Positions 25,756 to 35,800 of a stretch of DNA of 64,000 nucleotides are shown here, piece after piece. The notes beneath the pieces are model-generated. The model did not search any database. It had not been told where the DNA came from and was given only the letters and a program-made list of their open reading frames with translations. The DNA comes from Flavobacteriaceae bacterium. Lineage in GTDB: Bacteria > Bacteroidota > Bacteroidia > Flavobacteriales > Flavobacteriaceae. Numbering within the stretch: position 1 is the stretch's first letter; each line of letters begins with the position of its first letter. Location of the stretch: assembly GCA_014238425.1 (NCBI GenBank), contig JABABD010000009.1, forward strand, positions 1-64,000, read 5' to 3'. Made by a program: the position numbers and the translations under genes.

Positions 25756-26287
25756 TTTCATCATACTAAGTGCACTTGGAGCAATTTTCATTTTCTCCAT
25801 TGCTTTCCAATTAAATGTGAATCGTCATTTACGAGACACGCCAGCTAAAAGTGAAATCATTACGAATATTTCAGAAGAAAGAACGGTTGGGGTTTTCAAT
25901 AAGATTTCTGTCAGTCATGGTATAAAAGTCTATTTTATTCAGGATAGCATCACTCAAATTAAAGTATTAGCACCTGAAAGTATAATACCATTCATAAAAA
26001 CAAAAGTTGAAAACGGAGAATTAATAATTGAAAAGACAAAACAAAACAAAAGCAAAGACATTGTGAAAGTTTCCATCTCCAATGGCCAGCTCAATGCATT
26101 AAAAGCAAGTTCTAGAGCCTATTTTGAAACTATTGGAGAAGTAACTGGTGATAATCTTGTTTTGGATTTTAGCAGTGATACCAAGGCGAACTTGGAATTA
26201 TCCTTTCAATCTATTCAATGCAAAGCCGCTTCAGGTTCGCAAATAAAATTCAAAGGAAACACCTCGAATATTGAATTCACAAATTAA
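25742..26287 (+). CDS. DUF2807 (head GIN-type) envelope protein (181 aa)
   Basis: Protein with one N-terminal membrane helix or uncleaved signal (residues 4-22) and a beta-helical DUF2807 domain. The diagnostic opening is FNKISVSHGIKVYFIQDSIT, followed by repeating short strands (ALKASSRAYFETIG, DNLVLDFSSDTKANLEL, CKAASGSQIKFKGN). Similar proteins are found beside PspC and PadR genes in this window (58431 and 59346). It overlaps the GntR gene, so it belongs to the same operon and is probably induced when the GntR repressor is released. The usual C-terminal repeats are shorter here than in the other two copies. Confidence 0.8.
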   Translation: MKKSNFIILSALGAIFIFSIAFQLNVNRHLRDTPAKSEIITNISEERTVGVFNKISVSHGIKVYFIQDSITQIKVLAPESIIPFIKTKVENGELIIEKTKQNKSKDIVKVSISNGQLNALKASSRAYFETIGEVTGDNLVLDFSSDTKANLELSFQSIQCKAASGSQIKFKGNTSNIEFTN

Positions 26288-26320
26288 AAAGACATCTATG
26301 AACTAAACAGAGTAAAAATC

Positions 26321-26376
26321 ATCAATCAATCAATCAATCAATCAATCATCAATCATCAATCATCAATCATCAATCA
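26321..26376. repeat. Compound microsatellite (ATCA)6-(ATCATCA)4-ATCA
   Basis: Six perfect ATCA units (26321-26344), then four perfect ATCATCA heptamers (26345-26372) and one more ATCA. It lies in the gap between the DUF2807 gene and the next membrane-protein gene and ends 13 bases before that gene's ATG. Perfect units suggest ongoing length change. Shorter ATCA-type runs occur upstream of the genes at 30704, 56201 and 59346. Confidence 0.9.
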
Positions 26377-26389
26377 AAAAACGAACATT

Positions 26390-26860
26390 ATGAAATCAAC
26401 ACAAAGCATTACAAGCACATTAGAGCTTAAAGACGTGCACATCAAGAAACCACCAAAGATCCAATTATATCTTATGAGGACGATATACCTACTGACCTTT
26501 ATCAGTCTCGGTATCGATAACTGGTCAACTATCTTCTTTCCTGATGAACAATTGGGCGCCCTTAGCGGCGTAGCCATAAGTTTCTGGGCCGCTTATGCCC
26601 TACTGATGGGCTTTGGAGTTAGGTATCCACTAAAGATGTTACCCATGCTACTTTTACAATTATTGTACAAATCGGCTTGGGTCATTGGAGTCTATCTTCC
26701 AGCAAGATCTGCGGGTCTATTGAACGACAACCTAGACGAATTTTTCAGGATTTTTATAATAGCTATTATTATAGACCTAATCATCATTCCTTGGCCATAT
26801 ACTTATAAGACGTATATAGCAAATTTCTTTAACTTCAAGAAATCAGCTACTAAAAGCTGA
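26390..26860 (+). CDS. Membrane protein (156 aa), unknown
   Basis: Integral membrane protein with four predicted helices (about 27-45, 60-80, 85-108 and 122-142). A helix-turn motif LISLGIDNWSTIFFP-like region and the phrase GFGVRYPLKMLPMLLLQLLY faintly recall DoxX-type proteins, but I do not assign a family. It is preceded by the microsatellite and followed, 25 bases later, by the DUF4395 gene. It is the probable fifth gene of the GntR operon, although the 102-base gap could also hold an internal promoter. Confidence 0.65.
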   Translation: MKSTQSITSTLELKDVHIKKPPKIQLYLMRTIYLLTFISLGIDNWSTIFFPDEQLGALSGVAISFWAAYALLMGFGVRYPLKMLPMLLLQLLYKSAWVIGVYLPARSAGLLNDNLDEFFRIFIIAIIIDLIIIPWPYTYKTYIANFFNFKKSATKS

Positions 26861-26885
26861 TGAATCATCAAATAAAAAATAAAAA

Positions 26886-27557
26886 ATGGAACCAATAAAT
26901 AAAACCATACAATTCGGCGAGCATGTAAAAGGGTACAATATCCCAGTATTAAATGAACGAGAAATACGCGCCGCAGCGGGCATTTTGTTCTTGATTATGT
27001 TAATCTCCATATTAGTGGTCATCTTCACTGGTAACTTCACAATGCTAAAATATGTAGTGACCATTTTCCTAACCGATATTAGTATACGTGTCTTCATTAA
27101 CCCGAAATATTCGCCTTTTCTAATTATAGGGCGTTTAATGGTTCGTAATCAAGTACCTGAATACGTAGGCGCACCGCAAAAAAAGTTTGCTTGGGTCATC
27201 GGAGTTATACTATCGTCTCTCATTTTTATTCTATCTAATGTTGTGAACTCATATGGACCGATAACGGCTTTGGTCTGTTTGATATGTTTGATATTCCTAT
27301 TTTGGGAAACCGCCTTCGGCATCTGCTTAGGCTGCAAATTCTATGGTATATTCTATAAAAACAAGGTGCAATACTGTCCTGGAGAGATCTGTGAGGTAAA
27401 AGATAGACAGGATATTCAGCGGACTTCCAAATTTCAAATATTCATCATTTTTGGGTTCATAGCTTATATCTTGCTCATCGTCCTTTTTTTCAACGAGCCA
27501 TTTAGCGAAAGCCCCGATAATTTATGGGACATTATTAATGGGACGGTCGTCGAATGA
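26886..27557 (+). CDS. DUF4395 membrane protein (223 aa)
   Basis: Membrane protein of the DUF4395 family, with about five helices. Family hallmarks: NIPVLNEREIRAAAGILFL at residues 18-36, the central PQKKFAWVIG, and FWETAFGICLGCKFY, where two closely spaced cysteines (CLGC) could bind metal or form a disulfide; a third cysteine lies in CPGEIC a little later. The last helix is at about 185-205. The family often sits with thiol or sulfur-related proteins (thioredoxin-like, rhodanese), so a redox role is possible but not shown. Probably co-transcribed with the gene 25 bases upstream. Confidence 0.82.
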   Translation: MEPINKTIQFGEHVKGYNIPVLNEREIRAAAGILFLIMLISILVVIFTGNFTMLKYVVTIFLTDISIRVFINPKYSPFLIIGRLMVRNQVPEYVGAPQKKFAWVIGVILSSLIFILSNVVNSYGPITALVCLICLIFLFWETAFGICLGCKFYGIFYKNKVQYCPGEICEVKDRQDIQRTSKFQIFIIFGFIAYILLIVLFFNEPFSESPDNLWDIINGTVVE

Positions 27558-27700
27558 TTTTTAAGTAAAGAATAGGTATCTGTAATTTCATTGGCTGACT
27601 TTGATAAAAAATATCAGAAACCGATAAATCGTTAATAAAATATTTGCGTCTATATATTTAGAGTAATACTCGCAATTTAATATCAAATAAAAAAAATAAC

Positions 27701-28381
27701 ATGAAATCAAATAAAAAAATTGGAAGACTTGTAGGACTATTGTTTCTACTCATTTTTGCAATAGGTATTATAGTTTATCAACTTTTACAAGGGCCTGTAC
27801 TATTTTCAGATAATTTTCTAACTACAACTTCTGCGAACTCAAATGAAATCATTATTTCGACTTTACTTTTATCTTTAAGTGGCATCTCATCTGTTGTTAT
27901 AGCCACAATTTTATTTCCAATTTTTAAAAAATATAGTATCACCTTGGCATTTTTATATTTAGCATTTAACATACTAGGTTTTATAGCTATATCTATTGAT
28001 AATATTAGTGTTTTATCTATGTTAGAATTAAGTCTAGAGTATACTAAAGATGGAACTGACAATTCTGACATATTAGGTACATTAGGTAACGTGTTTTATA
28101 AAAAACATTGGTGGACACACTACTTGAGTCTACTCATTTCTTGCTTCCCAGTTTTTATTTTATACTATACATTGTACGCCTCTAAATTAATTCCAAAAAT
28201 CATTTCTATCGTTGGGATAATAGCCGTAATTCTTATGTTTATTGAAATATTATTTTCGATTTTAGGAAATAGCATTAGCATGAATATGCTTCTTCCTATA
28301 GGACTCATTCAACTAATTCTTCCACTTTGGTTAATTTTCAAAGGATTGAATTCATCAACTTTAGAAGCTGAAATAAAATAA
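27701..28381 (+). CDS. DUF4386 membrane protein (226 aa)
   Basis: Integral membrane protein with six helices. The opening KKIGRLVGLLFLLIFAIGII followed by GPVLFSDNF matches my recollection of DUF4386, a family of small membrane proteins in many bacteria. Two later helices close with LLPIGLIQLILPLWLIFKG. Function is unknown. A 143-base gap separates it from the DUF4395 gene, so it is probably independent of the GntR operon. Confidence 0.78.
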   Translation: MKSNKKIGRLVGLLFLLIFAIGIIVYQLLQGPVLFSDNFLTTTSANSNEIIISTLLLSLSGISSVVIATILFPIFKKYSITLAFLYLAFNILGFIAISIDNISVLSMLELSLEYTKDGTDNSDILGTLGNVFYKKHWWTHYLSLLISCFPVFILYYTLYASKLIPKIISIVGIIAVILMFIEILFSILGNSISMNMLLPIGLIQLILPLWLIFKGLNSSTLEAEIK

Positions 28382-28429
28382 TGGAATTTAGTAAGTAAAA
28401 ACTGTACAAAACAACATGTATTACTCATT

Positions 28430-28469
28430 GTTTACTTTGCGTTTACTTTGTGTTTACTTTGTGTTTACT
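28430..28469. repeat. 11-bp tandem repeat (3.6 copies)
   Basis: Three units of GTTTACTTTGY (28430-28440, 28441-28451, 28452-28462) plus a partial fourth unit. It lies between the DUF4386 gene and the converging TonB-receptor gene, right before the degenerate element copy B. Confidence 0.8.
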
Positions 28470-28470
28470 G

Positions 28471-28554
28471 GGAAAATCCTATGGATTTTCCTCTAGCTTG
28501 TTTCATTTTTGCTAAATGAGTTGTTTAACTATACACGAACGCGTCGGCGAAACC
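28471..28554. repeat. Degenerate intergenic element, copy B
   Basis: Perfect hairpin GGAAAATCC-TAT-GGATTTTCC (28471-28491), then a tail starting ATACACGAAC (28531-28554) that reaches the stop codon of the TonB-receptor gene. It matches copy A at 23634-23690 in hairpin and tail. The hairpin may double as a terminator between the converging genes, although it has no long T run. Confidence 0.5.
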
Positions 28555-30704
28555 TACAAATTATCCAACTGATTACTACTATTATCTTCGCTGATCGTCC
28601 AGAAGAATCCAACGAAAAAGAACTGATCTGCTGCTGGTCGTAATTGGCGTCTTGCAAAATTACCGTTAAGGCCTGGTGTGTTTGCATATTGGTACCCGTT
28701 GACATTCTTGAATCCTAAAACGTTATTGATGGAAAAGTACAAGATTTTTTGTTGACTCAATAAATAGGCCCAGTTAAGACTCAGGCTGTTGTAAGACTTT
28801 GTTTTTTGGTTCAAGAATCCAGCAACATTCGGATTGGTATACGTTCTTCCTGACGCAAAACCATAGCTTGCACCAACTTGGCTTTTCCAATCGGCAATCC
28901 AATATTTAGCGACTACAGATAAATTATGTGTGTTGGCGAAGTTTGGTTGCGCTTCTGATAGATAGTTTCTGTAATCACGCTTAGAATCCAACAGCGAGTA
29001 GCTCACCCAGTAATCCATATTCTTGATGCTCTTGCTATCTCTCCAGAACAAGTCGATGCCTTTGGCAAAACCTGAACCATTATTATTATAATTACTATCA
29101 AAACTCTCGAACTCAGTATCGTACTTAATCAGATCTCTATAATCCTTATAATAAGCTTCAGCCCTAAAAATCTGACCCTTATTGTTGAGTTGATAGTTTA
29201 ATATATAATGTGATGTTTTCTGCGCTTGTAAGTCCTGTTCGAATTTCAAGATATTAGAGGTTGGATTCTGATAAAAATCGCCATAAGCTAAAGACACTTG
29301 ACTTTTAGCTGACGTTTTATAAGCTAGAGATAATCGAGGTGACACTGTAAACTCCTTAAACACATCACTGTACTCTCCACGTATTCCTGCTTTCATAGCT
29401 AGCTTTTTAGAAAAGAAAATATCGGCTTCCGTAAACGCAGCAGCGATATTGCTTTTATAACCATAGGTTTCATCTGCGAACTCATTATTGAAATCCTCAT
29501 TGAAATCCGTAGCAAAATAATCTGCACCAAAATTGAGTTTAAAGCTGCTACTAAAACGTCTCTTGAATTTTAGTTTAAGATGCGCAGATTTCTCTGTATC
29601 ATGAATATCACTGTCTATAATGCCTATCTTGTTTTTGGCGTAGGTATAACTCAGCCCACCAAACATGCTCCAGACATCACTGAGCATGCCTTGATAAGAT
29701 CCATTGATATAGAGATTGTTGTTCTTTAGCTTAAAATCTAGCCCTTCAGAAAGGTCAATATCTTCTTGGGTCAATTCAAAATTCGAGCTATCAAAAGCGG
29801 TATACAACTTGAAAACACCATCATCTGTTCTATATCTAAAAACAGCTTCCCCTGCTAAGCCTTCATAAGGTTTTTCCCAATCATTCCTATCTGGGAACAA
29901 AGCGATATAAGGAGCCAAATTAATATATGATGCGTTAACACTTACCGAACTCTTCTCCCATTTTTGGGTATTGCCGAGAGTTGCACCTACCGTCATGATG
30001 CCGATGTCTGTTTTTTCTTGGTCTGGTTCGTCAATCGTATTCAATAATAATACACTAGACAATGCTTGGCCATATTCAGCAGAATACCCTCCAGTTGAAA
30101 ATGTAATGCCATCAAATAAAAATGGTGAATAACGCCCACGCGTTGGCGTGTTATTAGTCGTTGGTGTATATGGTGTAAACACGCGAATACCATCAATAAA
30201 TATTTGTGTTTCATCCGCTTCTCCTCCCCTTACGAAAAGACGTCCATCTTCGGCAACGGTAGTAGTACCAGGAAGCGTTTGCAAGGCTCCGACAAAATCA
30301 CCTAAAGCACTCGCTGTCGTCACAACGTCCAAGGGTTTCAAAACAGATATCTTGCTATTGTCGCCCGCTTCAAAAGTTCCAGCAGACAATACTACGGCAT
30401 CTAACGTGTTCATATCGTCTTTTAATTTTATCTGTAAGTTTTTCATAACAGATACATTGCCATACATACTGAACGTTTCAAAGGACAAATAAGAGACTAT
30501 TAAGGTTTGATCTCCTGTTTCATCGGTTTTAAATGAGAACGTACCATCTGCGATTGAGGTCGTACCATCGTAGGTACCGTCCAAATAAACATTGGCTCCT
30601 TCAACAGGCATTCCTTTAGTATCTGTTACAGTTCCTGTAATGTTCACCTGAGCTGAAAGGGTTAAGTTCACGATTAAGAAAAAGATTGTAAATAATGATT
30701 TCAT
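28554..30704 (-). CDS. TonB-dependent outer-membrane receptor with carboxypeptidase-like domain
   Basis: Outer-membrane gated barrel of about 716 residues. A signal peptide (MKSLFTIFFLIVNLTLSAQ) precedes a carboxypeptidase-regulatory-like domain (about 20-105; NITGTVTDTKGMPVEGANVY), a plug domain (about 115-215; LQTLPGTTTVAEDGRLFVRG) and the barrel. It is shorter than SusC proteins and has no SusD partner, so siderophore, vitamin, peptide or metal uptake is more likely than glycan uptake. The start at 30704 is chosen because it gives the signal peptide. It is divergent from the YhhN gene, and its leader carries ATCAATC repeats. Confidence 0.9.
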   Translation of the reverse strand: MKSLFTIFFLIVNLTLSAQVNITGTVTDTKGMPVEGANVYLDGTYDGTTSIADGTFSFKTDETGDQTLIVSYLSFETFSMYGNVSVMKNLQIKLKDDMNTLDAVVLSAGTFEAGDNSKISVLKPLDVVTTASALGDFVGALQTLPGTTTVAEDGRLFVRGGEADETQIFIDGIRVFTPYTPTTNNTPTRGRYSPFLFDGITFSTGGYSAEYGQALSSVLLLNTIDEPDQEKTDIGIMTVGATLGNTQKWEKSSVSVNASYINLAPYIALFPDRNDWEKPYEGLAGEAVFRYRTDDGVFKLYTAFDSSNFELTQEDIDLSEGLDFKLKNNNLYINGSYQGMLSDVWSMFGGLSYTYAKNKIGIIDSDIHDTEKSAHLKLKFKRRFSSSFKLNFGADYFATDFNEDFNNEFADETYGYKSNIAAAFTEADIFFSKKLAMKAGIRGEYSDVFKEFTVSPRLSLAYKTSAKSQVSLAYGDFYQNPTSNILKFEQDLQAQKTSHYILNYQLNNKGQIFRAEAYYKDYRDLIKYDTEFESFDSNYNNNGSGFAKGIDLFWRDSKSIKNMDYWVSYSLLDSKRDYRNYLSEAQPNFANTHNLSVVAKYWIADWKSQVGASYGFASGRTYTNPNVAGFLNQKTKSYNSLSLNWAYLLSQQKILYFSINNVLGFKNVNGYQYANTPGLNGNFARRQLRPAADQFFFVGFFWTISEDNSSNQLDNL

Positions 30705-30821
30705 GATTGATGGTTTTATTGATTTTGATTGATGGCTCAAAAATCTAATTCTTCTTGTCCTAATAAAACTTAAAACGACCGAACTGTTATTTTTATAAGA
30801 TGAATTGAATATATTTAGACA

Positions 30822-31505
30822 ATGCTAACAAAAACAGAAAAATCGTTCTCATTACTTTTTCTTGGAATACTCATTCTTGATCTTGTATGTGGTAGTAACG
30901 AATCATTGTTGCAATTTCGATTTGTAACGAAACCTGCAGTACTTATCTCGCTAATTGTTTTTTTTCTCCGAAACCGAAATCATCTAAATTCATTTACCAA
31001 GAATATAACCTTACTCGCCTTGGTCTTTTCTCTTTTTGGGGATATTCTACTCATATTTGATGATAAATCACCTAATTTTTTCATCGCAGGATTAGCTTCT
31101 TTTTTATTAGCACATATTATGTATGTACTAATATTTCTTAAAAAAAGAAATCCTAACCAATCATTATGGTTATTATTATTTCTATTAATACTATATGCCG
31201 TTGGGTTGTTCTATTTTATAAAAGATGGTCTGGGTGATATGCTAATTCCAGTAATTCTTTATGTGCTCGCCATTTTTTCCATGGTTACTTCTGCATATTC
31301 TAGAAAAGGCAATTTATCTAGGCTGAGCTTTAATTTGGTACTTATAGGGGCATTATTGTTTATGTTCTCAGACAGTTTAATTGCACTTGAGAGATTCTAC
31401 AGATCTTTCCCTTTTTCTAGCATTGCCATTATGCTTACATATGGTGTGGCGCAACTGCTTATTATTCTTGGGATATTGAAACAAGAAAACGAGGTTATTT
31501 CTTAA
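30822..31505 (+). CDS. YhhN/TMEM86-type lysoplasmalogenase-like membrane protein
   Basis: Integral membrane protein of 227 residues with about seven or eight helices. The family phrases FVTKPAVLISLI, LALVFSLFGDILLIF and FFIAGLASFLLAHIMYVLIF fit YhhN (PF07947). The mammalian relative hydrolyses the vinyl-ether bond of lysoplasmalogens; the bacterial substrate is unsettled. The last 11 bases overlap the end of the converging NADH dehydrogenase gene, and both stop codons lie in the overlap. Confidence 0.85.
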   Translation: MLTKTEKSFSLLFLGILILDLVCGSNESLLQFRFVTKPAVLISLIVFFLRNRNHLNSFTKNITLLALVFSLFGDILLIFDDKSPNFFIAGLASFLLAHIMYVLIFLKKRNPNQSLWLLLFLLILYAVGLFYFIKDGLGDMLIPVILYVLAIFSMVTSAYSRKGNLSRLSFNLVLIGALLFMFSDSLIALERFYRSFPFSSIAIMLTYGVAQLLIILGILKQENEVIS

Positions 31506-32766
31506 ACGGTCTTATAATTAACCTAGCTGCTTTATCAAAATTGATGTAATTATAGGTCCAGTTAAAAAATACGATGACTCGATTTCTAAAGCCTACCAAT
31601 GCCATTAGGTGAATAAACATCCATATAAACCAAGCGAAGAAACCCGCAAACTTAAAATTCTTTAAATCCACAACAGCTTTATTTCGCCCAATAGTCGCCA
31701 TTGAACCTTTATCTTTATAAACAAATGGTTTCATTGGTTGATTTTTGATATGCTTAAGAAGATTTTTTCCAAGGAGTATACCCTGTTGTATAGCTGGTTG
31801 CGCTACTTGAGGATGACCGTTAGGGTAGTCTTCCGTTGCCATTAAAGCAATATCGCCTAAAGCAAAAATATTATCATAACCTTCTATTTGATTATACGTA
31901 TTTACCTTATATCTATTAACTTTTTCAACAACAGATTTAGTTTTAATCCCATTTACTGGCGCTCCAGTAACACCAGCAGCCCAAATAAGGGTTTCAGACT
32001 GCAATACCAAATCAGAATTCGTTACTACATTCTTGCCATCATAATCTGTTACAAATGTGTTACAATGGACCTGCACACCTAAAGCTTTTAAAAAATCTTC
32101 AGCTTTTTTTGAGGCATGCGCACTCATTGGTGGCAAAACACGATTACTGCCTTCTAACAAATGAATTTGCATGTCCTTTGGATTCAAGTCATGATAATCC
32201 CTCGGAAGTATATGATTCTTCAATTCAGCAATAGCACCTGCCAACTCTACACCTGTTGGTCCACCACCAACAATCACAAAATTCAGAAAAGCTTTGCGTT
32301 CTTCAATGACATCAGCAATGGCTGCTTTCTCAAAATTTTGGAGTATCAAGCTCCGTATATTAAGAGCTTGAGGCACCTTTTTCATAGGCATACTATTGGC
32401 TTCAATAGTCCTGTTACCGAAGAAATTGGTTTTAGTTCCTGTTGCTATCACCAGATGATCATAAGATAAGTTTCCTATGTCTGTTATGACTTCATTGATA
32501 TCTGTATCAATAGTTTCTACACTTGCCAATCTAAAAAATGAATTTCTATGATTCTTAATAATTTTCCGCAATGGATAGGCTATCGAATCAGGTTCTAGAC
32601 CTGCTGAAGATACTTGATATAATAGTGGTTGAAAAGTGTGGTAATTATGCTTGTCCAATAATACAACTTGCACCTTCCTATTAGCTAGCGATTTAGCCAA
32701 GTTAACGCCAGCAAAACCACCGCCAATAATGACAATTCTTGGTAAATTGGATTCGGGAATGTTCAT
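31495..32766 (-). CDS. ndh: Type II NADH dehydrogenase (NDH-2)
   Basis: FAD enzyme that passes electrons from NADH to quinone without pumping protons. The 423 residues show the FAD-binding motif IVIIGGGFAGVNLA (residues 12-25), the NADH-binding motif FVIVGGGPTGVELAGA, and the final FAD/quinone stretch ALGDIALMA. The C-terminal 60 residues contain a hydrophobic amphipathic helix pair (AGFFAWFIWMFIHLMALVGF) for membrane attachment. Length and motifs fit. It is 60 bases downstream of the FG-GAP lipoprotein gene on the same strand; a 7/8 match to the -7 box (TATCTTTA) in that gap makes an own promoter likely. Confidence 0.92.
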   Translation of the reverse strand: MNIPESNLPRIVIIGGGFAGVNLAKSLANRKVQVVLLDKHNYHTFQPLLYQVSSAGLEPDSIAYPLRKIIKNHRNSFFRLASVETIDTDINEVITDIGNLSYDHLVIATGTKTNFFGNRTIEANSMPMKKVPQALNIRSLILQNFEKAAIADVIEERKAFLNFVIVGGGPTGVELAGAIAELKNHILPRDYHDLNPKDMQIHLLEGSNRVLPPMSAHASKKAEDFLKALGVQVHCNTFVTDYDGKNVVTNSDLVLQSETLIWAAGVTGAPVNGIKTKSVVEKVNRYKVNTYNQIEGYDNIFALGDIALMATEDYPNGHPQVAQPAIQQGILLGKNLLKHIKNQPMKPFVYKDKGSMATIGRNKAVVDLKNFKFAGFFAWFIWMFIHLMALVGFRNRVIVFFNWTYNYINFDKAARLIIRPFKK

Positions 32767-32826
32767 AAATAATAGCTGAAAAAATGAGTATTGTAAAGAT
32801 ACGAAACTAAGGCTTAGGAAAGACCT

Positions 32827-35800
32827 TTATTTAGTCCAAGCAAACAAATTCAAGTTACTATTATTATTGGCGACAAGGACAGCAGGTCTTTTCTCCTTTA
32901 GAATATAAATAAGCTGGATATCTCTCACATTTTGAGGCATAAATATACCACTGTCCTCAATTTTTAAATAAGGCAAAAAAGTTCCATCGCCATTGCCTTT
33001 TAGATATAACCCTTTACCGGCATCATACGATGGTGTTTCAACTTCCGTGTCGAATAAATTTCCAGCAATAACAAGGTCCATTTTACCATCCTTATCAAAA
33101 TCGCAAATAACGGTGCCCATTATAGGAGATAATTGAGCCTCAGCTGGCAATTGAAATGTGTCAAAAGACCCATCTCCTCTGTTTTCTATATACAAGCTAG
33201 CAAAATCAGTAGCTTGGTAATGCACCGAATTTTTCAATTTATCCAAGCCATAAATATCTTCTAAAGTAGAGGAGGCGAATTCAGAGAAGGTTGGGAATTT
33301 TTCCGCAATAAACGGCATTTGCTCCGTTGAACATTCCTTTCCTCTAAGGGGCGCCAGATTCCCTTTGTACATTTTACTCAATACAATATCAAGGCTTCCA
33401 CTATTATCAAAATCATTCGCATAAATATGTAATGGTTTTTCAGGCGATGGTTGAAACTTATTATTAAGTCCTAAATTGCCTGCGATAAAATCTTCATCGC
33501 CATCGTTATCAAAATCACCTTTTTCAATACTATAAAACCATCCAACTGCCTCTGGCAAACCTAAAGAACTTCCTTGTTTCTCGAAACCATTGACAGTATT
33601 AATAAAAACAGTAACTGGCATCCATTCTCCAACAAGAATTAAATCTTCCCGCTGATCATCGTTGATGTCCGACCAACATGACCCTGTAATCATACCAATT
33701 GTACTAAGTTCTGGAGCTATACTTTTCGTTACATCCTTGAACTGACCGTTGATATTCTCTAATAAATATGAATTTGGAGACAAGGGATATTTACCTGGTG
33801 TATTACGACCTCCAACAAAAAGATCTAGATCACCGTCCTTATCCCAATCAACAGGCGATATCGAGGAGGAACTTGACTTTAATTCGGGAAGCGCTGTTAT
33901 TGACTTATGAAAAACACCATCACCAGAATTAAGATACAATCGGTCTTGAAATAAATGAACTTCGTCCTTTATATCACCGCCACCTCCACTGGCCACATAC
34001 AGATCCATATCGGCATCACCATCGGCATCAAAAAAAATAGCTCCAATATCCTCATAGTCTTTATCATAATTCAGGTTTGGCATATCTTTTATAATAAAGC
34101 CTTTCTTTGGGTCCTGAACATATATTCTTCCTGATTGACCTTTAGCGCCTCCAACAAAAAAATCATCCAAACTATCTCCGTTAACATCTCCTACCGCAAT
34201 ACAAGGCCCCAAAGTTGATAATTTATGAGGTAATAATATTTCGTCCCTATAGTCATCAAATTCATTTTCCAGATGCTGGACATTACTTAATCCAATTCTA
34301 TTTGAGACATCCAAAAAAGGAAGTTGAGCGCTTTGATTATTTACAACTAATGTCTGCACATCGTTACGGTCAATATGGTGTTTGGTATTAATCTTAGGAT
34401 TACGAATGGTAGACAAAGTGTTATCGGGCCAATATATTTCTACTTTATCCACTTTATTCAACTCTGACAGTCCAAAATGAGCCAATGGCTGCATCGTTGA
34501 AAGATACCCTCTTACAAAGCTATACTCAACAGTTTGTACGCTCTCACCAGAAAACACTTTTATTCTTGAATGCATTGCTTTATTGACACTACCATTGTCT
34601 GAAAGTTCGAATTGAATGAAGTTATTATTGGTCTTTGAACTCGTATTATTTCTATAAACGAAAGCCATTTTTTCAAGATTGTTAATTACCATATCAAGAT
34701 CTCCATCATTATCTAAATCGCCATATGCCGCTCCTTGAGAAAAAGATGGATCACTAAAACCCCAGGTATCCGATTCATCCTTAAATTTTAATCCGCCTGA
34801 ATTCTTGAAAGCATAATTTGGAATAGGCACGGATGAGGATTTCATAAGTTGTTCGAATACGACTTGACCATTTACTCCTTCTTGTGCATATCTCCGGTTT
34901 AATTCATTCACCCAATCACGGTCTTTTGTATCTCGTTTATATCCATTTGTCACAAAAATATCTTTCCAAGTATCATTATCTAAATCAACCATTAGGCTAG
35001 CCCAACTCCAATCGGTTTTGGATACTCCTGCTAAAAATCCTATTTCACTGAAATTACCTTTTCCTCGATTCAAATTCAACGTATTGAACATATATTGAGG
35101 TACATATTTTTTATAATTTGTTAAATAATTGAATTTATCAATATCCATACTCTCCATCAAAGTCTTACTTCTGTAATGATCAGAAGATGTCATATCGACC
35201 ACCGTTAAATCGATTAAGCCATCATTATTAAAATCTGCAGCATCACAACCCATAGAAAAGAAAGAGCTATGTGAAATCTTGGTTTCTATGCCATCAACAA
35301 AAGTACCGTCACCATTATTAAAGAACATAAAATCCGGAATGAAGTAATCATTTGCTATATAGAGATCTAGAAACCCATTCTCATCAAAATCAGAAACTGC
35401 TACGCCTAGACCAAAACCAGGCTTATAAATTCCAGATTCTTTGGAAACATTAATAAATATATTATCTCCATTATTCTTATAGATGTGGCTGTATGATTTA
35501 TCTCTTATTCTAGAGGATTTGCTCAATAAATGTTCTTCCCATTTATGTACTTGTTTTTCGTAATTAATAAGAGAATGATTCATGACAAAGACATCAAGAT
35601 CACCGTCTCTATCCATATCAAAAAAAACAGCCTGCGAAGAATATGAAGAATCATCCAAACCGTATTCTGCTGCCCTTTCGGAAAAAGTAAGATCTCCATT
35701 ATTTATGTAAAGTTGATTGGCAAGTTTGGAATCTTCAGTATATGGTCCTGAATTACAGACATAAATATCCAAAAATCCATCATTATTAATATCAATCATT

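Noticed and set aside
26321-26376. Possible CRISPR array
   Set aside because: Units are 4 and 7 bases, contiguous and without spacers; no cas genes.
28430-28469. Possible CRISPR or phage attachment repeat
   Set aside because: Units of 11 bases without spacers, fewer than four copies.
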